Assembly: GCA_001767455.1 (NCBI GenBank)
Contig: MELC01000064.1
Coordinates: 1 to 49,143 of the forward strand
Source: Acidobacteria bacterium RIFCSPLOWO2_12_FULL_66_21
GTDB lineage: Bacteria > Acidobacteriota > Vicinamibacteria > Vicinamibacterales > 2-12-FULL-66-21
DNA length: 49,143 nt
Reading direction: 5' to 3'
Position 1 is the first letter of the stretch. Each line of letters begins with the position of its first letter. A model generated the notes under the pieces. That model was given only the letters and a program-made list of their open reading frames with translations, was not told where the DNA came from and did not search any database. Below are positions 41,263 through 49,143 of this stretch, piece by piece. The translations under genes were made by a program, and so were the position numbers.

Positions 41263-44169
41263 ATGAGAAGGCTCAGAGGGCGCGCGTGGCTGTGGCTCGC
41301 AGGCGCCCTCATCGTCACGACCGCGTCCTGGGTCCAGGCCCAGACGACGGGAAGAATCTTCGGGCAGGTCCTCGACGCACAGGGCGCGGCGGTGCCGGGC
41401 GTGACCGTGACCGCAACGAGCCCCGCGCTGCAGGGCACTCAGGTCGCGACCACCGACGGCCAGGGGAATTTCCGCTTCCTCAGCCTCCCGCCTGGAAAGT
41501 ACACCGTAAAGGCCGATCTGAGCGGATTCAAGCCCGCGCAGCAGACGAACGTCGACGTCGGGCTCGATCGGACGGTTGACGTCGCGCTCACCATGCAGGT
41601 GGCCGGCGTCACCGAGGCGGTGACCGTGCAGGGCACGTCCACCACCATCGACACCACGTCGACGGTCACGGGCGTGAACGCCAACGCCGAGCTGTTCAAC
41701 CGCATCCCGGTCCGCCGCGACTTCTACGCGGTCGCGCGCATCGCGCCCGGGACGGTCGACGACGCGTCGGGGACTTCCGTCTACGGCTCGACGGGTGCCG
41801 AGAACCAGTACATCATCGACGGCCTCAACACGACGGGCGTCGAGCTCGGCGACAGGGGCAAGACGCTGAACTTCGACTTCGTACAGGAGGTCGAGGTGAA
41901 GACGGGCGGCCTGCCGGCGCAGTACGGGCGCATGACGGGCGGCGTGATCAACGTGATCACGAAGAGCGGCAGCAACGCCTACCGCGGATCGCTCTTCGGG
42001 TTCGGTGAGGGCGGCGCGCTGCAGAGCGACGACGCCACGCGCGACAAGCGGCCGCAGACGACGACGCAGGTGAACGACATTTCGAGCCGCGGCGACTTCG
42101 GCGGAGAGATGGGCGGGTTCATCGTGAAGGATCGCCTGTGGTTCTTCGGCGCGTACAACCACGTGAAGGAAACCACCGACACGACGATCATCCGCGAGCT
42201 GACGGCCCCGCTGAGCCCGGCCGTGAACGACAAGATTCCCACCAAGCTCTCGCGCGATCTCTTCGCCGCGAAGCTGACGCTGAAGGTCGGACGCGGGAAC
42301 ACGTTCAACGGCACCGTGATGGGCGACCCCACCACGAGAGACGGCGCGGTCTTCGCGATCGCCGGACCGTCCACCACCTGGAGGGGCGAGCGCGAGACGG
42401 GCGGCACGGACATCGTCGGCAAGTACGACGGCGTGTTCGGCAGCCGGCTGCTGATTCAGGGCCTCGCCGCGCGACACAAGGAAAAGGACAACACCACTGG
42501 CGAGGGACGGAACATCCCGAACTCGATCGACGCGACGGTCAGCCCGAACATCGTCACCGGCGGGTTCGGGTTCTTCCAGGACCAGGTGTTCACCCGCGAC
42601 GTGTACAAGGCGGACGTCACCACGTTCCTCGGATCGCACGAGATCAAGTTCGGCGCCGACTACGAGCACATCCAGGCGGTGAACAACAACTACAACGGCG
42701 GCGCCGGCCAGCGTATCTACAAGCTCGTCGCGTCCGACGGGTCGTTCTATTACCGGCATCGCTTCTACCTGGACGACAAGGTGGCCGGGTTCAACAGGGA
42801 CGACGAGAGCACGTGGCAGATCGCCGTGCCGCTCACGGCGGAGCCGGATTCGCGCAACACCTCCTTCTACGTGCAGGACTCGTGGCGGATGGGCGCCGGC
42901 TTCTCGCTGAATGCCGGCATCCGCTGGGAAGGCCAGGACGTGCGGTCGCGCGATCGCGTGTCGGCGTTCAAGCTGTCGGACAACTGGGGCCCGCGCATCG
43001 GCTTCGTGTGGGACGCCACGCGGGACGGCCGCAGCAAGCTGTACGGGAACTGGGGCCGGTTCTACGAGAGCGTGCCGATGGACATCAACATCCGCGCGTT
43101 CGGCGGCGAGATCCAGTGCTTCTGCTACAACAGGGATCCGAGTCCGACGAATATCTTCAACGATGCCGCCGTGCGTCGCGTCGGCCTCCTCGGCGGCAGC
43201 ACGGAGGCCGTGGACCCGGATCTCAAAGGCCAGTACATCGACGAATGGCTCGTCGGCGCGGAGCGCGAGCTGGGTGGCAACCTCGTCGCGGGCGTGAAGG
43301 TGACGCACCGCAAGCTTGGGCGCGTGATCGAGGACTTCCTGATTCCCTCGGCCGGCGAGTATTTCATCGCGAACCCGGGCACCGGCATCGGCAAGGAGAT
43401 GGGCTTCTACGACTACGTGCACACCGCCGAGGCGCCGACGCCGCGGCGCGTGAGCACCTCGTTCGAGGTCAACGCGCGGAAGCGGTTCTCCAACAACTGG
43501 CAGTTCCTCGCGAGCGCCGTGTTCAGCAAGCTCGAAGGGAACTACGACGGGACCTTCCAGGCCTCCACCGGCCAGCTCGATCCGAACATCAACTCGGCGT
43601 TCGACTACGCCGACTTCCTGGTGAACGCGGACGGGAAACTCAGCAACGATCGGACGGTACAGCTGAAGCTGGACGGCAGCTATGAGTTCGGCAGCGGCGT
43701 GGTGAAGGGGCTGAACATCGGCCTGTCCACCCGGTGGCTGTCCGGACCGCCGATCAACGCCTACGGTTACTCGTTCGCGTACCAGAACTGGGAGTACTAC
43801 CTGGTGCCGCGCGGATCGCTCGGGCGCGGTCCCGCGGACTGGGAGTCCGACCTCCAGCTCCGATACCCGATCCGGTTCGGCGGCAACCGCCAGGTCACCG
43901 TGCTCGCCGACATCTTCAACGTGTTCGATCGCCAGGCGATCAACAACCTGGACCAGCGGTACAACCTGATTCAGGACGCGGAGTGCGGCGGCATCCCGTT
44001 CGACATCTGCAACGGGGACGGCGGGATCGCGACGACCGGCAACAACCTGACCCCCGCGGGGGTGCTGTCGGACCCGCGCGCGACGGCATCGAATCCGGAC
44101 TACCTGAAGAAGGGGATCGGATTCACGCAGCCGCGCAGCATCCGGTTCGGCGTCAGGTTCAACTGGTAA
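41263..44169 (+). CDS. TonB-dependent receptor with carboxypeptidase-regulatory domain (Oar-like), copy 2
   Basis: A 968-residue outer-membrane protein. ATG 41263 follows GAGGAGG (41248-41254) by eight bases and opens a signal peptide ending WVQAQ. An Ig-like CarboxypepD_reg domain (TGRIFGQVLDAQGAAVPGV ... PGKYTVKADLSGF) precedes a plug (YIIDGLNTTGVELG, FVQEVEVKTGGLPAQYGRMTGG) and a barrel ending in Trp (IRFGVRFNW). It is diverged from copy 1 but shares its domain order. The ligand is unknown. A strong terminator lies at 44256-44287. Confidence 0.93.
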   Translation: MRRLRGRAWLWLAGALIVTTASWVQAQTTGRIFGQVLDAQGAAVPGVTVTATSPALQGTQVATTDGQGNFRFLSLPPGKYTVKADLSGFKPAQQTNVDVGLDRTVDVALTMQVAGVTEAVTVQGTSTTIDTTSTVTGVNANAELFNRIPVRRDFYAVARIAPGTVDDASGTSVYGSTGAENQYIIDGLNTTGVELGDRGKTLNFDFVQEVEVKTGGLPAQYGRMTGGVINVITKSGSNAYRGSLFGFGEGGALQSDDATRDKRPQTTTQVNDISSRGDFGGEMGGFIVKDRLWFFGAYNHVKETTDTTIIRELTAPLSPAVNDKIPTKLSRDLFAAKLTLKVGRGNTFNGTVMGDPTTRDGAVFAIAGPSTTWRGERETGGTDIVGKYDGVFGSRLLIQGLAARHKEKDNTTGEGRNIPNSIDATVSPNIVTGGFGFFQDQVFTRDVYKADVTTFLGSHEIKFGADYEHIQAVNNNYNGGAGQRIYKLVASDGSFYYRHRFYLDDKVAGFNRDDESTWQIAVPLTAEPDSRNTSFYVQDSWRMGAGFSLNAGIRWEGQDVRSRDRVSAFKLSDNWGPRIGFVWDATRDGRSKLYGNWGRFYESVPMDINIRAFGGEIQCFCYNRDPSPTNIFNDAAVRRVGLLGGSTEAVDPDLKGQYIDEWLVGAERELGGNLVAGVKVTHRKLGRVIEDFLIPSAGEYFIANPGTGIGKEMGFYDYVHTAEAPTPRRVSTSFEVNARKRFSNNWQFLASAVFSKLEGNYDGTFQASTGQLDPNINSAFDYADFLVNADGKLSNDRTVQLKLDGSYEFGSGVVKGLNIGLSTRWLSGPPINAYGYSFAYQNWEYYLVPRGSLGRGPADWESDLQLRYPIRFGGNRQVTVLADIFNVFDRQAINNLDQRYNLIQDAECGGIPFDICNGDGGIATTGNNLTPAGVLSDPRATASNPDYLKKGIGFTQPRSIRFGVRFNW

Positions 44170-44250
44170 CGTGAGGCAGGGATGATCTACGTCCGGCAGG
44201 GCTAAAGCCCTGCGCCACCGATCCCGGTAGCGCAGCCCTTTAGGGCTGCC
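44170..44250. repeat. REP-type palindromes after TonB receptor 2
   Basis: GGCAGGGCTAAAGCCCTGCG (44195-44214) and GCGCAGCCCTTTAGGGCTGCC (44230-44250) are two palindromes of the GCAGCCCT/GCAGGGCT subfamilies also seen at 21571-21843 and 29817-29895. Confidence 0.85.
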
Positions 44251-44255
44251 TTGTA

Positions 44256-44287
44256 GGCCGGGGCTCTAGAGCCCCGGCCCCTTTTTT
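44256..44287 (+). terminator. Rho-independent terminator of TonB receptor 2
   Basis: A perfect 24-bp palindrome (GGCCGGGGCTCT / AGAGCCCCGGCC, 44256-44279) is followed by CC and TTTTTT (44282-44287). Confidence 0.93.
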
Positions 44288-44293
44288 CAAGGG

Positions 44294-44299
44294 TATGAT
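44294..44299 (+). promoter_or_regulatory. -10-like TATGAT six bases before the phosphatase ATG
   Basis: TATGAT, then CCCCAC, then ATG 44306. It lies directly after the preceding terminator, so a new transcript starting at the initiation codon fits well. Confidence 0.6.
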
Positions 44300-44305
44300 C
44301 CCCAC

Positions 44306-46285
44306 ATGCGCACACGCGCGCTGCTGATCGCAGCGCTCCTGATGGCCGCCGCGATCGTGTTTGCGTGGGCGCGCCGCGTACCCCATCGGCCGGATGCCGC
44401 CGACGGCCGCGCGGGGGCGCCGCGGGCGATCGGCGATATCGCGAGCAGGGCGATCGCCGGCAAACGCGTGATCTTCATCGGGCTGGACGGCGCCGACTGG
44501 TCGCTGCTCGATCAGTACATGGCGCGCGGCGTCATGCCGGAACTGGCGAAACTCGTCGAGACGGGCGCGAGCGGTTCACTCAAGACGCTCCAGCCCCCGC
44601 TGTCGCCGCTCGTCTGGACGACGATGCTGACGGGCACGAGCCCGCTGCAGCATCGCATCCTCGACTTCCTGCACGTGAATCCGGTGACCGGCAAGCGCGA
44701 GCCGATCACGAGCGACGAGCGCAAGGTCCCGGCGATCTGGAACATGGCCACGTACGCCGGCAAGCGTGCGGGCGCGTTCGGATTCTGGGCCACGTATCCG
44801 GCGGAACCGGTCAACGGCGTGCTCGTGTCGGATCGACTCTTCGCGTTTCTCTACGGCGAGCAGAGCCCTCCGCCGGGCGTGGTCTCTCCCGCGTCGCTCG
44901 ACCAGTGGGCACGCGACGGGCTGCAGCGTGCGCAGCAACGGGTCGGCTACGCGGAGGTCAGGGCCATCCTGCCGTGGCTCACCGAGAGCGAGTTCCGCGG
45001 CGCCGCACAGATTGTCGATCCCTATTCACATCCGGTCAGCGGGCTGCGACGCATTCTCATTGAGACGAGCGTGTACGAGTCCCTGGGACGTGACTGGTTC
45101 ACGAGAGAGAAGCCCGATCTGCTGCTCGTGTACATCCAGGGGACGGACAGCGTCGGGCACGTATTCGCGCCGTATGCTCCGCCGCGGCAGCCCTCGGTCT
45201 CCGCCGCGGACTACGAACGATACAAGGATGTGCCGGAGCATTACTTCGCCAGGATCGACCGGCTGCTCGGCGAGTACGCCGCGCTTGCCGCGTCCACCGG
45301 AAGCGTGCTCATGATCGCCTCGGATCATGGATTCCTGTGGGGTGAAGGAAGGCCGGAGACCCTGTCGAGCGCCGCGAACGTCACCGCGGCGAAATGGCAC
45401 TCGGACACGGGAATCTACGTGATTGTGGGACCCGGCATCGAGGCCACCCGGGGGCATCACGCCTCGGGCAGCGTCGATCAGGTCTGCGCGACACTCGCAT
45501 CGCTCGCCGGCCTGCCGCCGGGAAAAAACGTGGCCGGACCGCCCCTTCCTGGCGTGGCACCGATCGACGCGGAGGCCGTAGACTATGCGGCCCACTTCAC
45601 CCCCGCGCCAATCCCACCGTCGCGCGCGGCAGATTCGAACCCGGAAAACGAAGAGGCGCTCGCCAAGCTCCGCGCGCTCGGGTACATCGGCGCGAGCGAA
45701 GGACACGGCCGGCCTGTGGGCACACGAACCGCCGGCTCGTTGAACAACGAGGGGCTCCTGCTGAAGCAGCAGGGGAAACAGAAGGAGGCCATCGAGGCGT
45801 TCGACACCGCGCTCGTCGTCGATCCGAATCTCGCCTCGGCGCTGTGGAATCTCAGCGATCTCCTGTACGCGCGCAACGAGTCGCTCGACAAGTCGGATGC
45901 CCTGTTGATCCGCGCCTTCGCGAACGGCCTCCCCGAAGGGACGAGATTCCTGATCGGACGCGCCATCGCCTACCAGCGCAACGGCCGTGTCGATCGCAGC
46001 ATCTCGCTGCTGGGCCAGGCCGCGGCGGCGCGGCCGCAGGATCCGGAGGTCTGGCTGTTCCGCGGCCGCTACCGCGTCGAGCAGGGGGACTGCGCCGCGG
46101 CGATCGGCGATTTCCGCCGGGCGGCGCGGTTCGCGCCGGCCAATCCCGCTGTCTACGCGTCGCAGGGTCTCGCGGAGCTCTGCGCGGGCGACAGCCGGGC
46201 GGCGCGCGCGAGCTTCGAGCGGTCGCTGCAGCTCGATCCCAATCAGCCGAAAGTACGCGAATACCTCCGGGGGAGGATCCCATGA
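44306..46285 (+). CDS. Alkaline-phosphatase-superfamily phosphodiesterase with TPR tail
   Basis: A 659-residue protein with an N-terminal signal or anchor (MRTRALLIAALLMAAAIVFA). The phosphodiesterase/nucleotide-pyrophosphatase-like domain shows the metal Asp in IFIGLDGADW (D61), the nucleophile region LVWTTMLTG (Thr 105/106), IQGTDSVGH and SDHGF, completing the metal sites. From about residue 480 to the end are TPRs (SLNNEGLLLKQQGKQKEAIE ...). This combination of periplasmic hydrolase and TPR suggests action on a phosphorylated glycan or lipid headgroup. The ATG overlaps neither neighbour upstream; its stop overlaps the next start (ATGA). Confidence 0.88.
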   Translation: MRTRALLIAALLMAAAIVFAWARRVPHRPDAADGRAGAPRAIGDIASRAIAGKRVIFIGLDGADWSLLDQYMARGVMPELAKLVETGASGSLKTLQPPLSPLVWTTMLTGTSPLQHRILDFLHVNPVTGKREPITSDERKVPAIWNMATYAGKRAGAFGFWATYPAEPVNGVLVSDRLFAFLYGEQSPPPGVVSPASLDQWARDGLQRAQQRVGYAEVRAILPWLTESEFRGAAQIVDPYSHPVSGLRRILIETSVYESLGRDWFTREKPDLLLVYIQGTDSVGHVFAPYAPPRQPSVSAADYERYKDVPEHYFARIDRLLGEYAALAASTGSVLMIASDHGFLWGEGRPETLSSAANVTAAKWHSDTGIYVIVGPGIEATRGHHASGSVDQVCATLASLAGLPPGKNVAGPPLPGVAPIDAEAVDYAAHFTPAPIPPSRAADSNPENEEALAKLRALGYIGASEGHGRPVGTRTAGSLNNEGLLLKQQGKQKEAIEAFDTALVVDPNLASALWNLSDLLYARNESLDKSDALLIRAFANGLPEGTRFLIGRAIAYQRNGRVDRSISLLGQAAAARPQDPEVWLFRGRYRVEQGDCAAAIGDFRRAARFAPANPAVYASQGLAELCAGDSRAARASFERSLQLDPNQPKVREYLRGRIP

Positions 46286-47055
46286 CCATGAATCGAACGC
46301 TGTGCACGTGCCTGATCGTGCTGGCGGCGGCCGTACTCGCGGGGGCCCAGCCGCGGACCGCAGCAGAGCTCTTCCGGTCGGGCATGGAAGCCCTGGCCGC
46401 CGAACACTACGACGAGGCCGAGCAGGACTTCCGCGCCGCCGTCAAGATGGATCCGCTGTACGACGCGGCGTTCTACGGTCTCGGCCAGGTCTACATGGCA
46501 ACGAAGCGGTACGAGCGCGCGGTGCAGGCCTATCTCGATTCGCGCGAGGCGTTCAAGGCCGCGACGGCCGCAGAAGCGATGCAGGGCGCCGAATCGGACC
46601 GGCGGCTGAAGGACCAGATCCTCGCGCTGAAGGACTACGTCCGCAACCTGGAGCGCTCGGTGAGGAGCGGCAACGCGGCGTCGGCGCGCGCGGCCATCGA
46701 TCGCAACAACGAACAGATCCGCCAGCTCGAATCGAGGCTGGGACGGAAGGTCGGCGCGCCCACGCCGCCGATCCCGGCGGGCCTCTCGATGGCGCTCGGC
46801 AGCGCGTACTTCCGGGTGAACCGGGTGGCCGACGCGGAACTCGAGTACAAGGCCGCCATCCAGGTGCACCCGAGGTTCGGCGAGGCGCACAGCAACCTCG
46901 CGGTCGTCTACCTGGTCACCGGCCGGATCGAGGAGGCGGACAAGGAGATCGAAGCGGCGAAGAAAGCCGGGTTCCACGTGAACCCGCAACTCGAGCAGGA
47001 CATCCGCGCGCGAAGAAAAGCGATCAAGCTAGACGGAGGCGGACTCTTCGGCTGA
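46282..47055 (+). CDS. TPR-repeat exported protein
   Basis: A 257-residue protein with a signal peptide (MTMNRTLCTCLIVLAAAVLAGAQ) and TPR units at about 27-90 (AAELFRSGMEALAAEHYDEA) and 175-235 (GLSMALGSAYFRVNRVADA ...), with a charged helical linker between. It is probably periplasmic and a scaffold for the coupled phosphatase. It starts four bases inside the phosphatase stop (ATGA); ATG 46288 is an alternative. Its last 27 bases overlap the end of the convergent histidine kinase gene. Confidence 0.85.
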   Translation: MTMNRTLCTCLIVLAAAVLAGAQPRTAAELFRSGMEALAAEHYDEAEQDFRAAVKMDPLYDAAFYGLGQVYMATKRYERAVQAYLDSREAFKAATAAEAMQGAESDRRLKDQILALKDYVRNLERSVRSGNAASARAAIDRNNEQIRQLESRLGRKVGAPTPPIPAGLSMALGSAYFRVNRVADAELEYKAAIQVHPRFGEAHSNLAVVYLVTGRIEEADKEIEAAKKAGFHVNPQLEQDIRARRKAIKLDGGGLFG

Positions 47056-49047
47056 GGGCAGCGCGAGCCTGAAGCACGCGCCACGCGCCGACTGGACGAG
47101 CTCCAGCGTGCCGCCGTGCGAGGTCGCGATCCCGTGCGAGATCGACAGGCCGAGCCCGGTACCCTGGCCGACCTCCTTCGTGGTGAAGAACGGCTCGAAA
47201 ACGCGGCCGCCGAGTTCAGCACTGACCCCCGGTCCGGTGTCCTCGATCTCCACGACCCGCTCCCGCGCGGTCGCGCGCGTCCGGACGGTAATCCGTCCCT
47301 CGTGTGCCGCAGACAGAATCGCCTGCTCCGCGTTCAACAGCAGGTTGAGGACGACCTGCTGGATCTCGTCGCGGTTCACGAGCGCGGGAACGCCGTCACG
47401 CGCCAGCGAGAGATCGACCGAGATGTTCCGCTGCCGCAGGTGATACCGCCGCAGCCCCACCGTGTCCCGCACGATGTCGTTCAGGTCGGTCGTCGCGCGG
47501 TCCGTCGTGGTCCGCCGCACGAAGGACAGCAGGTTGCGGACGATCTGCCCCGCCCGACCGGCTTCCCGCCGCACGATCTCGAGGTCCTGGCGGTCCGGCG
47601 CGTCGGGGTCCTGCTCGAGCATCAGTTCCACGGATCCGACGATCGACTGGAGCGGGTTGTTGATTTCGTGCGCGACGCCGGCCACGAGCTCGCCGATGGC
47701 CGAGAGCCGCTCGCTCTGCACGAGCTGCTCGCGGAGGCGCAGTTCGTCGGTGATGTCGCGCTCGACGCCGACGAAGTGCGTGAGGGCGCCGCCGGCGTCC
47801 TTGAGCGGCGTGACCGTGCACGAAGCCGGAAACGTCGACCCGTCTCGACGCCGCCGCACCACCGTGCCCCGCCAGACGCCGCGCTCAGCGACCTCGCGCG
47901 TGACATCCGCGTTCAGCTGTTCCACACCCTTCTCCATCAAATCCTGGATGGTGAAGCGCGCCAGCTCCTCGCGCGAGTAGCCGAGCGCGCGCACGAACGC
48001 GTCGTTCGCGAGCTCGAACCTGCCGTCCGCGCGCGTAATCAGGATCAGGTCACCGGTCTGCTCGGTGGCGGCCGCGAGCAGGCGCATGCGCGAGTCGGCG
48101 CGATCCAGCTCTCCTCCCTGTTCGGCAAGCCGCAGCGTGAGGATCCCCAGGCCCGCGACAGTCATCACGCTTGTCAGCAGCGCGCGGAACAGATCCGCGG
48201 TCTCGAGAAGCGGGTGGAGATGCAGGACGGAATAGCCGACGAGCGGAATCGTCAGCACCGGAATCGCCGACACGACCGTGTGAACGATGTGGGCCGGGAG
48301 ATGAACGCCAGGCGGCGGCGGGGAGGCCGGAGCCACGAACGCGGCGCGGGCGTAGAACAGAAAAGGCGCGAACCAGGCCACCTGTGCCAGCGTCACCGCG
48401 GACGGGCCCGCGGCGCCCGGGCCCACGGCAAGGGGCAGGATCAGGCCGAGGGCCGACCCGGCGGCAATATAGCCGTATGTCTCGCCCCAGGGCGTGCGCC
48501 ACCCGAAGTACAGCGCTGCCAACGCGCCGCAGGCGAGCAGCAGGCGGTTGCCTTCGAGGAAGGCGAGCAGCGTCGGCTGCGCCTCACCGGCCGTAACCAC
48601 GAGACTCGGCACGAAGACGAAGTAGGCGTAGAGAAAGATGCCGAGCAGGCCGTAGCTCGCGATCAGCAGCCCGGCGGGGCCCGCCTCGTCGCGTCGCGGG
48701 CCCAGATGCGGACGAGCGAGGAACGCCACGAGCGGCCCGAGGCTGCCGCACACCGTGAACACGGTGTACCACCCGGACCACGAGGCTGTCGTTTCGTGCA
48801 CCGAATCGGCCGCCGCGCCCGCGTGTCCGAGCGCCCAGAACGCCACGCCAAAGGCAAACGTCTGCCAGAAGAGGCGCTGGCAGCCGGCCCACTCGAGCCG
48901 CCGGCGGCCGATGATGCCGAGGAGAACAGCCGCGGGAACCAGGAGGCCCGCATTGGAGAAGACGGAGAGGGCGAGGGGACGGCCCTGGAGGGCCCATGCC
49001 CCCGCCACATACAGGACGATATACGTCGCTCCGACCCAGTACGCCAA
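47029..49047 (-). CDS. Membrane PAS-domain sensor histidine kinase
   Basis: A 672-residue hybrid-free kinase. About eight hydrophobic segments fill residues 1-305 (a 7TM-like sensor). A PAS domain (about 320-435, TGDLILITRADGRFELANDAF ... GVERDITD) is followed by HisKA with phospho-accepting H460 in GVAHEINNPLQ, then HATPase with an N-box (QQVVLNLLLNAEQA), DTGPGV and FFTTKEVGQGTGLGLS. It resembles NtrB/AtoS-type kinases. No response regulator is in the window. The start appears to be TTG 49047, eight bases after TAGAAT (49061-49056). Its 3' end overlaps the TPR gene tail to tail. Confidence 0.93.
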   Translation of the reverse strand: MAYWVGATYIVLYVAGAWALQGRPLALSVFSNAGLLVPAAVLLGIIGRRRLEWAGCQRLFWQTFAFGVAFWALGHAGAAADSVHETTASWSGWYTVFTVCGSLGPLVAFLARPHLGPRRDEAGPAGLLIASYGLLGIFLYAYFVFVPSLVVTAGEAQPTLLAFLEGNRLLLACGALAALYFGWRTPWGETYGYIAAGSALGLILPLAVGPGAAGPSAVTLAQVAWFAPFLFYARAAFVAPASPPPPGVHLPAHIVHTVVSAIPVLTIPLVGYSVLHLHPLLETADLFRALLTSVMTVAGLGILTLRLAEQGGELDRADSRMRLLAAATEQTGDLILITRADGRFELANDAFVRALGYSREELARFTIQDLMEKGVEQLNADVTREVAERGVWRGTVVRRRRDGSTFPASCTVTPLKDAGGALTHFVGVERDITDELRLREQLVQSERLSAIGELVAGVAHEINNPLQSIVGSVELMLEQDPDAPDRQDLEIVRREAGRAGQIVRNLLSFVRRTTTDRATTDLNDIVRDTVGLRRYHLRQRNISVDLSLARDGVPALVNRDEIQQVVLNLLLNAEQAILSAAHEGRITVRTRATARERVVEIEDTGPGVSAELGGRVFEPFFTTKEVGQGTGLGLSISHGIATSHGGTLELVQSARGACFRLALPSAEESASV

Positions 49048-49143
49048 GCGGACGAATTCTACACGTCGTCAGCCGATAGTCGATAGTCGATAGTCAAAAT
49101 CCTGGTCGACGGTCACACCCCCTCAGCACCTCTCAGCACCCTC
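49048..49143. repeat. Word-repeat spacer at the right edge
   Basis: GATAGTCGATAGTCGATAGTC (49075-49095) repeats the word of 6756-6789 and 10457-10474. CTCAGCACCTCTCAGCACCCTC (49122-49143) is the complement of the 20-bp unit at 9441-9520. It lies upstream of the kinase gene and continues beyond the window. Confidence 0.75.

Noticed and set aside
45394-46281. Long upstream extension of the TPR protein
   Set aside because: It is out of frame with and inside the phosphatase gene, and the signal peptide begins at 46282.

Overview
This is a GC-rich, gene-dense stretch of a bacterial chromosome. It contains no rRNA or tRNA gene and no phage module. Two large Oar-like TonB-dependent receptors with an N-terminal carboxypeptidase-regulatory domain, an M49-type zinc peptidase with HELMH, a TPR-tailed phosphatase, TPR-tailed membrane glycosyltransferase remnants and very abundant intergenic word repeats suggest an Acidobacteriota chromosome, perhaps class Vicinamibacteria. 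That placement is inference; there is no marker gene here to prove it.

Layout. 1-6.8 kb: an aerobic benzoyl-CoA (box) operon on the minus strand (boxC, boxB, a 25-codon enoyl-CoA-hydratase-like remnant, an aldehyde dehydrogenase and an amidohydrolase), divergent from a BoxR-type HTH/shikimate-kinase-like regulator, with an 8-bp inverted repeat between them. 6.8-9.4 kb: an NAD(P)-binding protein, a Tat-type esterase and an MBL-fold hydrolase. 9.5-16.6 kb: lipA facing a complete pyruvate dehydrogenase operon (aceE-aceF-lpd). 16.8-24.0 kb: an M49-like peptidase, a glycerophosphodiesterase flanked by two branched inverted-repeat elements, a MoxR-like ATPase/vWA pair separated by eight 30-bp palindromic repeats, and a stand-alone LON-domain protein. 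24.1-26.5 kb: a decayed mobile element with two overlapping tyrosine recombinase fragments (RIT-like) and an orphan gene. 26.5-33.5 kb: a YpdA-like flavoprotein, an exported protein, folE, 3-hydroxyacyl-CoA dehydrogenase, two thiolases and an isopropylmalate-dehydrogenase-like enzyme. 33.7-44.2 kb: two TonB receptors bracketing a broken TMTC-like glycosyltransferase gene, two convergent PIN-toxin modules and a second glycosyltransferase remnant. 44.3-49 kb: a phosphatase-TPR gene, a TPR protein and a convergent membrane PAS histidine kinase.

How the genes work together. BoxB and BoxC epoxidise and cleave benzoyl-CoA. The aldehyde dehydrogenase, and possibly the hydroxyacyl-CoA dehydrogenase and thiolases 25-30 kb away, could carry the product to central CoA esters. 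No boxA or benzoate-CoA ligase is present in the window. LipA supplies the cofactor of the adjacent PDH complex.

The most unusual content is non-coding. Nearly every gap holds arrays of short words facing their own complement across a core. Some cores are multi-branched hairpins, and related repeats have entered at least four reading frames. A second recurring signal is a -10-like hexamer 6-8 nt before the start codon, which suggests widespread leaderless transcription.
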